DNA of 64,000 nt, from the NCBI GenBank assembly GCA_903871875.1, contig CAIQIR010000062.1:41901-105900 (forward strand), written 5' to 3'. This document shows, in pieces, positions 35,582-45,319 of this stretch. Position 1 is the first letter of the stretch, and each line of letters begins with the position of its first letter. Both the position numbers and the translations under genes were made by a program. The notes below the pieces were generated by a model. It searched no databases and had not been told where the DNA came from. It worked only from the letters and a program-made list of their open reading frames with translations. Source of the DNA: an uncultured Schlesneria sp. (GTDB lineage Bacteria; Planctomycetota; Planctomycetia; Planctomycetales; Planctomycetaceae).

Positions 35582-36949
35582 TCACTCCTGCACATCAAGC
35601 AACCCACGTTGCTGACGAGCCACCAGGTAACTGTCGATCTTGTGGATCAAATCAAGGGCCACTGAAACACAAATCAACAAACTTGTCCCACCATATAAGT
35701 TGGACACTGAGTAATCAAGATTTAACAATCCCGAGATCACTGTCGGAATCACCGCCACCAACGATAGGAACGCGGCGCCCACGTAAGTCACGCGTGTCAT
35801 CACGCGTTCCAAGTAACTGGCGGTTCGATCACCGGGACGATACCCAGGAATAAAACTTCCATAATCTTTCAGGTTCGACGCCATCTCAGTCGGATTGAAT
35901 GTAATGGCCGTCCAGAAATAGCAGAAGAAGAAAATCAACAGGATGTAACATGCGTTGTAAACGAACCCACTATGATTACCGAACGCCGCTTCCATTTTGT
36001 TGAAAAAGGCTCCCAAACCCAGAAAGTTGATGTTCAGCGCGGCCAACTGCTTTGCCGCCATCCAGGGAAACATCAACAAACTGGAAGCAAAAATAATCGG
36101 CATCACACCAGATTGATTCAGTCGCAGCGGCAAGCTTTCGGTCCGACCACCATAAACTTTGTTGCCCCGCACATGCTTGGCACTTTGCACCGGAATCCGT
36201 CGGACGGCTTGGGTAATCAACACCACCCACCAGACCACACCGAAGAACACCCCCACCAACACGATCCAACGATCGATGCCCGAACGGCCGCCCAACGCGA
36301 TCCCTTCGGTCATCGCTGGTGCGACGAGACTTCCCAATGCTGACGGCAGACGAGACAAGATGCCCGCCATGATCAACAAGCTGACGCCGTTACCCACACC
36401 ATATTCATCAATCTGTTCGCCGATCCACATCAACAACACGCTGCCGGTTGTCATGGTGATCGCACAGACAATTCTCATATAGAGATTATCAAAATCCCGC
36501 AGGATGATACTCGATTCGCCATCCTGGCTACCCGACAAAATAACGATCCAGAAATAGCTCTGTACAAAACAAATCACGACAGTCGCGTATCGCGTCCATT
36601 CGTTAATCTTCTTCCTGCCGGCCTCGCCCTCTTTCTGCAACTTCTCCAGCGGCGGATAAACCGTCCCCAGCAACTGGAAAATAATCGATGCCGAAATATA
36701 CGGCATGATCCCCAGACCGAAGATTGTCATCTGACCGATGTTGGAAGCCGAGAACAAAGAAAGCATCGTCATGACGTGGGCGATACCGCTATCTCCACGA
36801 CGTCGCAGGCTTTCGGCCAAGGCTTCCTGATTCACAAAAGGCAGAGTGATCAAAAAACCCAGGCGATAAACGGCCAGCAACACCAAAGTCAAAACCAGAC
36901 GGTTTCGCAATTCGGGAATCGCCAGAACGTTGCGGATGTGCCTAAACAT
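35582..36949 (-). CDS. secY: Preprotein translocase channel SecY
   Basis: 455 residues with ten hydrophobic segments, starting MFRHIRNVLAIPELRNRLV. The conserved loop before the first periplasmic segment, GIMPYISASIIFQLL (about 80-95), and the C-terminal cytoplasmic loops with Arg and Lys are present. It is the protein-conducting pore of the Sec system. secE lies 25 kb away in the same block. Confidence 0.97.
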   Translation of the reverse strand: MFRHIRNVLAIPELRNRLVLTLVLLAVYRLGFLITLPFVNQEALAESLRRRGDSGIAHVMTMLSLFSASNIGQMTIFGLGIMPYISASIIFQLLGTVYPPLEKLQKEGEAGRKKINEWTRYATVVICFVQSYFWIVILSGSQDGESSIILRDFDNLYMRIVCAITMTTGSVLLMWIGEQIDEYGVGNGVSLLIMAGILSRLPSALGSLVAPAMTEGIALGGRSGIDRWIVLVGVFFGVVWWVVLITQAVRRIPVQSAKHVRGNKVYGGRTESLPLRLNQSGVMPIIFASSLLMFPWMAAKQLAALNINFLGLGAFFNKMEAAFGNHSGFVYNACYILLIFFFCYFWTAITFNPTEMASNLKDYGSFIPGYRPGDRTASYLERVMTRVTYVGAAFLSLVAVIPTVISGLLNLDYSVSNLYGGTSLLICVSVALDLIHKIDSYLVARQQRGLLDVQE

Positions 36950-36961
36950 GATCAGCCTTGC

Positions 36962-37429
36962 CTATTTCGCGATCGCTTCGCCCTGACCGACCCGAACCGC
37001 GGTTCCACCACGTGCGACGATGGCCTCTTCCGCTGACTTCGAGAAATGGTTCGCATGCACGACCAACTTCTTGGTCAACTCACCATCGCCCAGGATTCGC
37101 ACGGAAATCTTTCCGTTCGAAGCGAGGCCATGTGCCCGCAACGCCACCAAATCCACAACAGCACCCGCTTCAAACGCTTGTTCGAGGTCTTTCAAATTGA
37201 CCTCAGCGACGTGAACCGCGAACTGCTTATTCGAAAAACCGCGTTTCGCCACTCGGCGAATCAACGGCATCTGACCGCCTTCAAAACCGACTCGATTTTT
37301 GTGACCCGAACGGCTGCCGGCACCCTTGTGTCCGCGACCGGATGTTTTTCCGTGTCCCGAACCGATACCGCGTCCGACTCGCTTGCGCTGTTGCCGTGGG
37401 GTTTGCAGCCCCAAATCATGAATCATCAT
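36962..37429 (-). CDS. rplO: 50S ribosomal protein L15
   Basis: 155 residues. KRVGRGIGSGHGKTSGRGHKG (about 15-35) is the L15 signature, and the C-terminal segment resembles other L15 proteins. An ATG at 37429 is chosen; a GTG at 37438 that overlaps the rpsE stop by 8 bases is also possible. rpmD is missing between it and rpsE. Confidence 0.94.
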   Translation of the reverse strand: MMIHDLGLQTPRQQRKRVGRGIGSGHGKTSGRGHKGAGSRSGHKNRVGFEGGQMPLIRRVAKRGFSNKQFAVHVAEVNLKDLEQAFEAGAVVDLVALRAHGLASNGKISVRILGDGELTKKLVVHANHFSKSAEEAIVARGGTAVRVGQGEAIAK

Positions 37430-37430
37430 C

Positions 37431-37913
37431 TTAGACACCCACCCCTCTTAATCGGGCGATTTCTTCACGGCTGCGCAATTGCGACAACGCGTTGAAGGCC
37501 GCCTTCACCACATTGATGGGATTGCTCGACCCGCGGGTTTTCGTCAAGACGTCCGTCAGTCCTAACGATTCCGCCACCGCTCGGACGCAAGCTCCAGCAA
37601 TGATGCCCGTTCCCGGATTTGCCGGCATCAGCATCACCTGACTCGAACCGAACTTCCCGATCACCTGATGAGGAATCGAATTCTTCGTCAAAGCACATTG
37701 AATCATGTTGCGATTGGCCGCTTTGACAGCTTTTTCCACTGCCAAGGGCACTTCAATCGCCTTACCGTATCCATATCCCACGCGTCCTTGACCGTCACCG
37801 ACGACGACCAAGGCGGTGAAACTGAAACGGCGTCCACCTTTCACCACGCAGGCACAACGTCGAATCTGAACGACGCGTTCCGGGGACTCTGATTTCGATG
37901 TTTCAGCCGCCAC
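37431..37913 (-). CDS. rpsE: 30S ribosomal protein S5
   Basis: 160 residues: RRCACVVKGGRRFSFTALVVVGDGQGRVGYGYGKA is the double-stranded-RNA-binding region typical of S5, and the C-terminal domain includes LGLTDVLTKTRGSSNP. It is involved in decoding accuracy. The stop lies next to the rplO start. Confidence 0.97.
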   Translation of the reverse strand: MAAETSKSESPERVVQIRRCACVVKGGRRFSFTALVVVGDGQGRVGYGYGKAIEVPLAVEKAVKAANRNMIQCALTKNSIPHQVIGKFGSSQVMLMPANPGTGIIAGACVRAVAESLGLTDVLTKTRGSSNPINVVKAAFNALSQLRSREEIARLRGVGV

Positions 37914-37953
37914 GTTGCATATCTCCAGCCACTAGGGCCAATTTGACCCAACC

Positions 37954-38316
37954 CTAGAAATCGAGCCCTGCGGCACGAGCCGCTTCCGCCAATTTGGCGA
38001 GCCGACCATGAAAACGATAAGGACCGCGATCGTAACAGACCGTCTTGATTCCGCGAGAAATTGCTCTTTCAGCGATCTCTCGACCGATCAACTCGGCGCC
38101 CGAACAATTTCCGCCGCTACCAGGCTTGCCACGCAGAGCGGTTTCCAACGTCGAAGCAGACGCCAGCGTCACACCCGACACATCGTCAATGACTTGTGCG
38201 TAGATATGCTTACCGCTACGAAAAACTGACAAACGCGGACGCCCTGATTTCAAGCTGTTCCGCACGCGGAACTGCCGTCGTCGTTTTTGCGTCGCAATGA
38301 TTTCTTGACTATTCAT
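37954..38316 (-). CDS. rplR: 50S ribosomal protein L18
   Basis: 120 residues with [28 protein letters not shown] and the end [25 protein letters not shown], typical of L18, which binds 5S rRNA. Confidence 0.96.
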   Translation of the reverse strand: MNSQEIIATQKRRRQFRVRNSLKSGRPRLSVFRSGKHIYAQVIDDVSGVTLASASTLETALRGKPGSGGNCSGAELIGREIAERAISRGIKTVCYDRGPYRFHGRLAKLAEAARAAGLDF

Positions 38317-38327
38317 GACAACCCTAA

Positions 38328-38870
38328 TCAGCTACCAAATGCTTTACCGGCTTTACGTCTCACTCGTTCACCCGCGTAACGAATTCCCTTGCCTTTGTAA
38401 GGCTCGGGTGGACGAACGGCACGAATATTCGCCGCGAATTGACCTGCCGCATGTTTGTCAGCGCTGCGGACAACCACGTGCGTATTGTCCGGCAGTTCAC
38501 AGATCACCCCTTCGGGAACCTTCAGATCCACGCTGTGGGCAAAACCGACTTGAAGAGACAGAACTCCGCTCTTCAAGGCCGCCTGGTACCCGACGCCGAC
38601 AATTTCCAGCTTGACTTCCCAAGGCGTAATCAAGCCGACCACCATGTTCGACAACAGACTTCGCGTCAGTCCATGCAGGGCACGACTTTCGCGTCCGTCA
38701 TCCACACGGCCGACGACGACTGTCTTGCCATCTTCCACCGTGACGTGAATTCGATCGTCAACCGGAACGGTCAACGTGCGATTGCCCTTCGAGGCCGTGG
38801 CCACTCCGTCTTTAAAACCGAAGCTTACGCCCTGCGGAATCGGGATAGGCTTTTTTCCTACGCGCGACAT
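38328..38870 (-). CDS. rplF: 50S ribosomal protein L6
   Basis: 180 residues starting [12 protein letters not shown], with the [16 protein letters not shown] motif near the end. L6 lies near the factor-binding centre. The ATG at 38870 is the family start; a TTG two codons upstream is ignored. Confidence 0.97.
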   Translation of the reverse strand: MSRVGKKPIPIPQGVSFGFKDGVATASKGNRTLTVPVDDRIHVTVEDGKTVVVGRVDDGRESRALHGLTRSLLSNMVVGLITPWEVKLEIVGVGYQAALKSGVLSLQVGFAHSVDLKVPEGVICELPDNTHVVVRSADKHAAGQFAANIRAVRPPEPYKGKGIRYAGERVRRKAGKAFGS

Positions 38871-38898
38871 TCTCAATTCTCAACTAATACGCAGACGT

Positions 38899-39288
38899 TT
38901 ACCACAACACGAACAAGACTTCGCCGCCAACTCGCATCTGTCGTGCTTCACGGCTACTGACGATGCCGCGATTGGTCGACACGATACAAACTCCCAACCC
39001 CTGCAATACTTGCGGCAGGTCGTCCACCGTGGAATAAACCCGGCAACCAGGTCGGCTGACACGTCGCAGATGACGCACCACCGCGCCGCCATCGGCAGCA
39101 TATTTCAAAGCGACTCGCAGAATTCGCGGCGAATCCGCGGGAGCCTCATAGCCCCAGATATATCCTTCACGAACCACTGCATCCAGGATGGAGCGATTCA
39201 GCTTCGAATTCAATACATCCACGAACGCGCTTTCATTGCTGACTGCGTTGCGAATTCTCGTGATCATGTCCGAAACACCATCAGCCAT
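38899..39288 (-). CDS. rpsH: 30S ribosomal protein S8
   Basis: 129 residues beginning MADGVSDMITRIRNA, ending with ISTNRGIVSSREA-like IVSTNRGIVSSREARQMRVGGEVLFVLW. S8 nucleates the 30S central domain. The start is four bases after the rpsN stop. Confidence 0.96.
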   Translation of the reverse strand: MADGVSDMITRIRNAVSNESAFVDVLNSKLNRSILDAVVREGYIWGYEAPADSPRILRVALKYAADGGAVVRHLRRVSRPGCRVYSTVDDLPQVLQGLGVCIVSTNRGIVSSREARQMRVGGEVLFVLW

Positions 39289-39292
39289 AGCG

Positions 39293-39478
39293 TCACCAAC
39301 TCGCCTTCTTGACACCCGGAATCATGCCGTCCAACGCCAAATTTCGAAAACAAATACGGCACAACTTGAACTTGCGATACACGGCCCGTGACCGACCGCA
39401 CAACTGGCATCGATGCTCCAGTCGAGACGTAAACTTCGGTTTCTTGTTCGCTTTGACAATGTGTGCTGTCGTCGCCAT
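39293..39478 (-). CDS. rpsN: 30S ribosomal protein S14, zinc-binding short form
   Basis: 61 residues. CQLCG and CRICF supply four Cys ligands for zinc (type Z). The end, [17 protein letters not shown], is typical of S14. It occupies the normal position between rplE and rpsH. Confidence 0.96.
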   Translation of the reverse strand: MATTAHIVKANKKPKFTSRLEHRCQLCGRSRAVYRKFKLCRICFRNLALDGMIPGVKKASW

Positions 39479-39561
39479 TTTTATCCCCTCGCGGCCCTCG
39501 TTCGAACCCTTTGAAACGGTCCGCCTCCGCCTTGCATCCTGAAAAATTCACCCACGAAAAT

Positions 39562-40113
39562 TTAGACCGCCTGGTCCTTCACGAAGGGAATACCAATTTC
39601 CTTCAAGAGCTGCAGCGCTTCGCCGTCGGTTCGAGCCGTTGTGACAATAGCGATATTCATCCCTTGAACGTAAGTCACTTTGTCCGGATCGATCTCAGGA
39701 AACACGGTCTGCTCATTCAGACCCATGCTAAAATTGCCATGTCCGTCAAAGCCGGTCGACCGGACACCCCGGAAGTCACGAACGCGAGGCAACGCGAGCG
39801 TCACCAGGCGATCTAGGAAATCGTACATGCGATTTCCCCGCAGTGTGACTTTGCAGCCCACATCCACACCTTCACGCAGTCGGAAACCCGACACGGCGAT
39901 GCGCGACTTCGTGACCTGCGGCTTTTGCCCGACGATGGTCCGCAAGTGATCAACCGCTTCTTCGATCCGCTTCCGATCGGCCAGAGCCTTGCCCAGTCCC
40001 ATGCTCACCACGATTTTGGTGATCCGCGGAATCGAATGCGAGTTCTCACGCCCCAGCGATGCTTTCAGGCTGGGCAGAACCTTCGTTTTGTATTTTTCAA
40101 ATAACCGTGACAT
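39562..40113 (-). CDS. rplE: 50S ribosomal protein L5
   Basis: 183 residues; IPRITKIVVSMGLGKA, QKPQVTKSRIAVSGFRLREG and the C-terminal EIDPDKVTYVQGMNIAIVTTA match L5, which contacts 5S rRNA and the P-site tRNA. Confidence 0.97.
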   Translation of the reverse strand: MSRLFEKYKTKVLPSLKASLGRENSHSIPRITKIVVSMGLGKALADRKRIEEAVDHLRTIVGQKPQVTKSRIAVSGFRLREGVDVGCKVTLRGNRMYDFLDRLVTLALPRVRDFRGVRSTGFDGHGNFSMGLNEQTVFPEIDPDKVTYVQGMNIAIVTTARTDGEALQLLKEIGIPFVKDQAV

Positions 40114-40127
40114 ATTCTCACCCGTAC

Positions 40128-40469
40128 CTACGCGTCAGCCTTCTGACGACCGATGACTCCGAGCGACCCTTTGCATTTCTTGCAGTATCGCTCGCGGGAC
40201 GCTTCATTCACACGAACGCCGACGCGGACGCCCTTGTTGCATTGCGAGCAGAACACCATCGCATTGGAACTCGCGATGGGCAGTTCACGCGACAACCGGC
40301 CACCTTGTGGACTGCTCGGATGTCCGCGTTTCACGTGCTTGTAGACGCGATTGACGCCTTCCACCAGGATGCGTTCACCACCATCCAAAACCCGCAATAC
40401 CTTCCGCGCCGTGTTACTAGCGTCATCGCCAGTGATCACGACCACCAAATCGCCCTTACGCATGCGCAT
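40128..40469 (-). CDS. rplX: 50S ribosomal protein L24
   Basis: About 113 residues from MRMRKGDLVVVITGDD. The KOW motif KGDLVVVITGDDASNTARKVLRV is followed by VNRVYKHVKRGHPSSPQGG. C-terminally there are two Cys-x2-Cys pairs (CSQC, CKKC) that may bind zinc, an extension common in some phyla. An upstream GTG at 40484 could add five residues. L24 starts 50S assembly. Confidence 0.95.
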   Translation of the reverse strand: MRMRKGDLVVVITGDDASNTARKVLRVLDGGERILVEGVNRVYKHVKRGHPSSPQGGRLSRELPIASSNAMVFCSQCNKGVRVGVRVNEASRERYCKKCKGSLGVIGRQKADA

Positions 40470-40493
40470 GATGCCAACTCTCACTCAAACAGT

Positions 40494-40859
40494 TCAGACA
40501 ACTTCCGAAGCCAAACTGATAATTTTCATGAATCGACGGTCGCGCAGCTCACGTGCCACAGCGCCGAAAATACGAGTCCCTCGTGGGTTGTTGTCGTTGT
40601 CGACCAACACGATCGCATTCGCATCGAATCGGACGTAACTTCCGTCAACTCGACGCGATGGCTTCCGAGTGCGAACAACCACACCCTTCACCACCGCCTT
40701 TTTCCCCACACCACCGTTCGGCAACGCTTTTTGCACAGCCACCACGACGATATCACCCAAACCGGCATACCGGCGGTTCGAGCCCAGCACCTTGATGCAC
40801 CGTGCTGTTTTTGCCCCGGTATTGTCGGCCACGTTGACGATTGTCTGCATTTGAATCAT
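40494..40859 (-). CDS. rplN: 50S ribosomal protein L14
   Basis: 121 residues beginning [25 protein letters not shown], the L14 hallmark. It lies near bridge B8 and contacts L19. Confidence 0.97.
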   Translation of the reverse strand: MIQMQTIVNVADNTGAKTARCIKVLGSNRRYAGLGDIVVVAVQKALPNGGVGKKAVVKGVVVRTRKPSRRVDGSYVRFDANAIVLVDNDNNPRGTRIFGAVARELRDRRFMKIISLASEVV

Positions 40860-40884
40860 TTAAGCCACCGCGCTCCTGGGCATC

Positions 40885-41154
40885 TCACTGAACTGTTTCG
40901 GTCGCCACGGGACTGGTAGCACTGGTGACCACGCTCACCACACACCACCGCTTCAGCCGGGACATTGGACGACTTTCGACGATCTCCACAACATCGCCCA
41001 CCTTGGAAACATTGTTCTCATCGTGTGCATGACAGACCGTCGTCCCCGACACCGTCTTCTGATATTTCGCGTGTCGATACACACGACGTACCTCGACACG
41101 ACGCGTCTTATCGCAACGATCCGAAGCCACCACACCAACAAGTCGCCTTCTCAT
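40885..41154 (-). CDS. rpsQ: 30S ribosomal protein S17
   Basis: 89 residues from MRRRLVGVVASDRCDKTRRVEVRR, with KYQKTVSGTTVCHAHDENN and IVESRPMSRLKRWCVVSVV matching S17. The ATG at 41154 is the family start; the upstream frame is ignored. Confidence 0.95.
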   Translation of the reverse strand: MRRRLVGVVASDRCDKTRRVEVRRVYRHAKYQKTVSGTTVCHAHDENNVSKVGDVVEIVESRPMSRLKRWCVVSVVTSATSPVATETVQ

Positions 41155-41207
41155 ACATCGTTTCCTGCCAGCCGCCGGACAACCCACCAAACCACCGAAC
41201 ACCGAAC

Positions 41208-41417
41208 TTATTTACTTGCAACAGTCGCGCGTTGTTTCTCTGCGATTACTGTTGCGATTCTCGCAATTTGACGCCGCAACAGCGACCGCCGGGACGCTTT
41301 TGCTTTGGCATCATCATGGGAACCAAAACGATGACCAAACTCTTCTTTGGCACAATCGATGGCCAAATTCTCGAGCTGCTCAACCGCCATTTGTCGCAAA
41401 TCATCACACCGATGCAC
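41208..41417 (-). CDS. rpmC: 50S ribosomal protein L29
   Basis: 69 residues, a divergent L29. DDLRQMAVEQLENLA and LLRRQIARIATVIAEKQ are the two L29 helices. The middle is more charged than in most members. GTG start with GAGGTG four bases upstream. Its position between rplP and rpsQ supports the call. Confidence 0.9.
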   Translation of the reverse strand: MHRCDDLRQMAVEQLENLAIDCAKEEFGHRFGSHDDAKAKASRRSLLRRQIARIATVIAEKQRATVASK

Positions 41418-41514
41418 AACTCACCTCAAATTTCTGTCGCGTCTGCGGCCGCCGCCCGCCTGAACGCCAATTCGCTATCACTGACTACGACCGCGATCGT
41501 CAGTCCGATTTCGC

Positions 41515-41928
41515 TCAAACGTGTCGACCAACCATTCGAACCCGGACCGGCAGCTTGTAAGCCACGCGGGCGAAACACTCTCGCGCCGCGGCTTTCGAAA
41601 CTCCAGCCAGTTCAAACAGCACCTTCCCAGGTCGAATCACCGCCACCCAGTGATCCGGCTCACCCTTTCCGGTACCCATTCGCGTTTCGAGCGGCCTGGC
41701 AGTCATTGGCTTATTTGGAAAGATGCGAATATACAACTTTCCTTCGCCTCGGACATACTGCGTCGCAGCCACTCGACAGGCTTCAATGGTATTGCCACGA
41801 ATGTGACCTGCGTCAATTGTCTGCAGACCCCATTCACCGAAGGCCACTGTGGCCCCGCGGCTGGCATTACCTTTTACGCGCCCTCTTTGCTCTTTGCGAT
41901 GCTTGACCCGCTTGGGCATGAGAGCCAT
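41515..41928 (-). CDS. rplP: 50S ribosomal protein L16
   Basis: 137 residues from MALMPKRVKHRKEQRGR, with the conserved KLYIRIFPNKPMTARPLETRMGTGKGEPDHWVAVIRPGKVLFE. L16 forms part of the A-site tRNA contact. Its first 62 bases overlap the end of rpsC in another frame; its ribosome binding site AGGAGGTG lies inside the rpsC coding sequence. Confidence 0.97.
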   Translation of the reverse strand: MALMPKRVKHRKEQRGRVKGNASRGATVAFGEWGLQTIDAGHIRGNTIEACRVAATQYVRGEGKLYIRIFPNKPMTARPLETRMGTGKGEPDHWVAVIRPGKVLFELAGVSKAAARECFARVAYKLPVRVRMVGRHV

Positions 41929-42559
41929 CGTTCACCTCCTCGTCGCCTAAATCGATCCAAACCTTGACGCCAATTGTACCCATCGTCGTTCTCGCCACGG
42001 CGAGACCGTAATCAATCCGTTTACGCAATGTGGACAGCGGAATCGAACCGCGACTGGCCTTTTCGGTTCGGGACATTTCAGCCCCACCCAGACGACCAGA
42101 CAATTCGATCTTCACACCGTCAACACCGGCATCCATCGATTGATCAAGCGAACGCTTGATCACCTTTCGGAAGCTTCCACGCTTTACCAGCTGCTGGGCG
42201 ATATCTTCGGCCACCAGAATCGCACTGCGGAATGGCTGCCCGATTTCCACGATCTTCAGGTCCATATGTCGACCAGTCAGATCTTCGAGTTCACCCTTCA
42301 GCCGATCGACTTCCTGTCCCTTACGACCGATAATGATCCCGGGACGGGCAGTATGTACGTGACAAATTACCTGATCTCGAGTTCGTTCGATCTCCACCTT
42401 GTGGATCGCCGCGAACTCGTATCGCTTTTTAATGAACGATCGAATCTTGAAGTCTTCGATCAGCAAATCGCCGAATTCAGCCTTCGTCGCGTACCAGCGA
42501 CTTCTCCACTCTTCGACGATACCCAACCGAAACCCGGTAGGTCGAACCTTTTGGCCCAT
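41867..42559 (-). CDS. rpsC: 30S ribosomal protein S3
   Basis: 230 residues from MGQKVRPTGFRLGI. The KH domain contains PGIIIGRKGQEV, and the C-terminal domain ends with IGVKVWIDLG. The last 20 residues (from NDGSHAQ to AKRARKR) are encoded inside rplP in another frame and are basic. The overlap of 62 nt is much longer than the usual 4-8 nt in such operons. Confidence 0.96.
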   Translation of the reverse strand: MGQKVRPTGFRLGIVEEWRSRWYATKAEFGDLLIEDFKIRSFIKKRYEFAAIHKVEIERTRDQVICHVHTARPGIIIGRKGQEVDRLKGELEDLTGRHMDLKIVEIGQPFRSAILVAEDIAQQLVKRGSFRKVIKRSLDQSMDAGVDGVKIELSGRLGGAEMSRTEKASRGSIPLSTLRKRIDYGLAVARTTMGTIGVKVWIDLGDEEVNDGSHAQAGQASQRAKRARKR

Positions 42560-42721
42560 CTGCCTAGTTCTCCCTTCGCACCGTTAACCGGCGCGGAATA
42601 GTAACAATCAGACACTCGTACTTGTCTTGAACACCAATCAGGCGACTTCACTAACCCGCCATCGGATTCCACTCGTCGCCACACACCGACTCACCAACAA
42701 CACTCAATCTGAACCAGCGAA

Positions 42722-43060
42722 TCAGGCAACTCGCACGTCCAAACCAATGGTGATATGCGTGAATCGCTTCTTAATCATGAATCCCATCCCGCGAGCATGC
42801 GGTTGAATTCGCTTCAGCGTCGGCCCCGAACCGGCAATCGCCGTCGAGACATAAAGCGCACCCACATTCCGTTCCCCGCGATCTTCCGCGTTCGCTCGTG
42901 CACTCTTGATGAGCTTCTCAACCATCCGCGCACTGCGGTTCGGAATGAAGCGAAGCGCATCCAGACCAGCGTCCACGGTCTTACCTCGAACCAAGTCCAA
43001 CACATGATGGACTTTTGTCGGGGCGATGCGAGCGTATTGGAGCTTTGAAATGTAAGCCAT
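42722..43060 (-). CDS. rplV: 50S ribosomal protein L22
   Basis: 112 residues: ARIAPTKVHHVLDLVRGK and the beta hairpin IQPHARGMGFMIKKRFTHITI are typical of L22, which lines the exit tunnel. A gap of about 160 nt separates it from rpsC. Confidence 0.95.
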   Translation of the reverse strand: MAYISKLQYARIAPTKVHHVLDLVRGKTVDAGLDALRFIPNRSARMVEKLIKSARANAEDRGERNVGALYVSTAIAGSGPTLKRIQPHARGMGFMIKKRFTHITIGLDVRVA

Positions 43061-43080
43061 GTGACCACCGAACCGAAAAG

Positions 43081-43350
43081 TTACTTATTGCCCTTGTTCC
43101 CGTGACCACGGAACATCCGTGTCAACGAGAACTCACCTAATTTGTGTCCGACCATCTCTTCGGTCACGTAGACACTGATGTGCTGCTTGCCGTTGTGCAC
43201 CAAAAACGTGTGACCAACAAACTCTGGCGAGATCGTTGACCGCCGTGCCCACGTCTTGATCGGCTCTTTTTTACGCGCCGCGTCAAGCTTCTCGATCTTG
43301 GTGATCAAACCAAGATCAATGTAAGGACCTTTGCGAAGTGAACGTGACAT
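43081..43350 (-). CDS. rpsS: 30S ribosomal protein S19
   Basis: 89 residues beginning [15 protein letters not shown] with [25 protein letters not shown] and a C-terminal [14 protein letters not shown], typical of S19 in the 30S head. Confidence 0.97.
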   Translation of the reverse strand: MSRSLRKGPYIDLGLITKIEKLDAARKKEPIKTWARRSTISPEFVGHTFLVHNGKQHISVYVTEEMVGHKLGEFSLTRMFRGHGNKGNK

Positions 43351-43405
43351 CCCGTATTTCCAACAATTAACTGAGGTACTGAGCCAACAAACAAATCGCG
43401 TAAAA

Positions 43406-44263
43406 TCAGAGCTTCAACTGGCCGTAACGAACCGACTTGCGTCGACGAATAATCGCATTGCGAGTTGGCTTGCGTGGATTTCTCGTCCGCCCGCCCTTCG
43501 CCAACTTACCCGTCGGACTAACCGGATGACGACCGCCCGAACGACGACCTTCACCACCACCCATCGGGTGAGCGACGGGGTTCATTGCAGAACCGCGAAC
43601 GTATGGCCTGACGCCCATCCAGCGAACGCGACCGGCCTTGGCCAGCACTCGACTAGAATGCTCTGAATAACCGACTCGCCCGAGCGTCGCCCGACAACTT
43701 GCCGGCACGCGTCGAACTTCGCCCGAGGGCAGCGTGATCTGAGCCCAAGCCCCTTCAGTGGCGTTAAACACCGCTGAGGTCCCTGCACTACGACACAACT
43801 GGGCACCCTTGCCAGGCTGCATTTCAATATTATGAATTACCGTACCGGTCGGAATTCGCGACAGTGGTAACGTGTTACCCAGCTTCGGCTCACTATCTGG
43901 GCCGCTTTGGACAGTCATCCCGGCAACCAAACCTTCAGGAGCGATAATATATCGCTTTTCGCCGTCGGCGTATTGCAGCAACGCGATACGCGACGTGCGG
44001 TTCGGATCGTATTCAATATGGGTGACCAACGCGCTGCATTCGTCCTTGTCTCGACGGAAGTCAATCAGTCGATACATGCGCTTATGACCGCCACCACGGT
44101 GCCGAGTGGTGATCTTGCCTTGAAAATTGCGACCGCCCTTCTTTTTGAAAGGTTCGATCAACGACTTTTCGGGCTTCTTCTTGCGATCAGTGATTTCTTT
44201 GAAATCGCTGACCATACCGCCGCGGCGCCCTGCACTCGTCGGCTTATAAAATCGCATACCCAT
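43406..44263 (-). CDS. rplB: 50S ribosomal protein L2
   Basis: 285 residues. It begins [15 protein letters not shown], with [13 protein letters not shown] and the C-terminal [27 protein letters not shown] that surrounds the peptidyl-transferase centre. Ends with the expected [12 protein letters not shown]. Confidence 0.98.
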   Translation of the reverse strand: MGMRFYKPTSAGRRGGMVSDFKEITDRKKKPEKSLIEPFKKKGGRNFQGKITTRHRGGGHKRMYRLIDFRRDKDECSALVTHIEYDPNRTSRIALLQYADGEKRYIIAPEGLVAGMTVQSGPDSEPKLGNTLPLSRIPTGTVIHNIEMQPGKGAQLCRSAGTSAVFNATEGAWAQITLPSGEVRRVPASCRATLGRVGYSEHSSRVLAKAGRVRWMGVRPYVRGSAMNPVAHPMGGGEGRRSGGRHPVSPTGKLAKGGRTRNPRKPTRNAIIRRRKSVRYGQLKL

Positions 44264-44288
44264 CGCCAGAATCCCCGGATCTCAAAAA

Positions 44289-44591
44289 TCAAAAGAACGC
44301 AATTCGATCTTCAGAATGCAGAATCACAATCGCCTTCTTTGTATCCGCCGCCGTAATCTCTCGAGCCTTGTGCCGGCGAGGCTTGCCGACGCGATTCATC
44401 GTCTTCACGCTGACCACCCGCACGCCCCACAACTCTTCAACTGCGGCACGGATTTCGATCTTCGTCGACGCCTTGTTCACCATGAACGTATACACATTCC
44501 GTCGCTCGACGAGATGCGTCGCCTTCTCGGTCACGTGCGACCTGAGAATTACGTTATAAATACTCAAGTTACTTGATTGTTCCGCAGCCAC
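44289..44591 (-). CDS. rplW: 50S ribosomal protein L23
   Basis: 100 residues with SHVTEKATHLVERRNVYTFMVNKASTKIEIRAAVE and VVSVKTMNRVGKPRRH, the L23 signature. It lies at the tunnel exit and is the docking site of trigger factor and SRP. Confidence 0.95.
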   Translation of the reverse strand: MAAEQSSNLSIYNVILRSHVTEKATHLVERRNVYTFMVNKASTKIEIRAAVEELWGVRVVSVKTMNRVGKPRRHKAREITAADTKKAIVILHSEDRIAFF

Positions 44592-44662
44592 AATCCGTCT
44601 CTCCTAATCCACAACCGCAACTCACGCCTCATGAACCGCGAAACAACATCAGGCCAAAAAAA

Positions 44663-45286
44663 CTATCTTGCCAACAGCCGACTCAACGCTGCCTTCGTAA
44701 TCACAAACCGCTTCCGCGTGAGCACACTCAGCGCATTCAGATCGTCACATGGCGACACAGAAAGACGCGGAATATTCCGACACGACTTATAGACAACCGG
44801 ATCGTGACTATCGATGGCGATCATGCAGGACTTATCCGCAAAACCCAGCGTCTTCACCAGACCATGAATGGCACTCGTCTTTGGCGCATCCATCTGTATC
44901 GAATCCACCAACGTCACTTCATCATCAACGAACTTGGACAGAATGGCCATCCGAGTCGCCAATCGCAACGCCTTCGCTGGCAGCCGATAGCCCCAGTCCT
45001 TCGGCCGCTTGGCGAAACAGTGACCACCACCGCGACGAACGGGAGTACGCTTATTACCCATTCGAGCGTTACCAGTCCCCTTCTGCTTGTACATCTTCTT
45101 GCCGCTGCCAGAAACCTCAGCCCGCGACTTCGTCTTCGCCGTACCCACGCGCAAGTTCGCTTGATACATCACAACTGCGTCGTGAAGCAAAACCTCGTTC
45201 ACGCGATCAGCAATCTTCGCCAAATCCAGCGAAAACGACTCACCCGTCGGCTGACCTGACTGCGAATACACCGGCAACGTATGCAT
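44663..45286 (-). CDS. rplD: 50S ribosomal protein L4
   Basis: 207 residues from MHTLPVYSQ. The loop RAEVSGSGKKMYKQKGTGNARMGNKRTPVRRGGG is the long tunnel loop of L4. The ATG at 45286 is chosen; a TTG at 45316 immediately after the rplC stop could extend it by ten residues. In other bacteria L4 represses the S10 operon. Confidence 0.95.
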   Translation of the reverse strand: MHTLPVYSQSGQPTGESFSLDLAKIADRVNEVLLHDAVVMYQANLRVGTAKTKSRAEVSGSGKKMYKQKGTGNARMGNKRTPVRRGGGHCFAKRPKDWGYRLPAKALRLATRMAILSKFVDDEVTLVDSIQMDAPKTSAIHGLVKTLGFADKSCMIAIDSHDPVVYKSCRNIPRLSVSPCDDLNALSVLTRKRFVITKAALSRLLAR

Positions 45287-45319
45287 ATCAATAACCCCAC
45301 CGCTTTTTAGCGGCAAATT

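Noticed and set aside
37431..37438. rpmD (L30) hidden between rpsE and rplO
   Set aside because: The two genes touch or overlap by a few bases, leaving no room.
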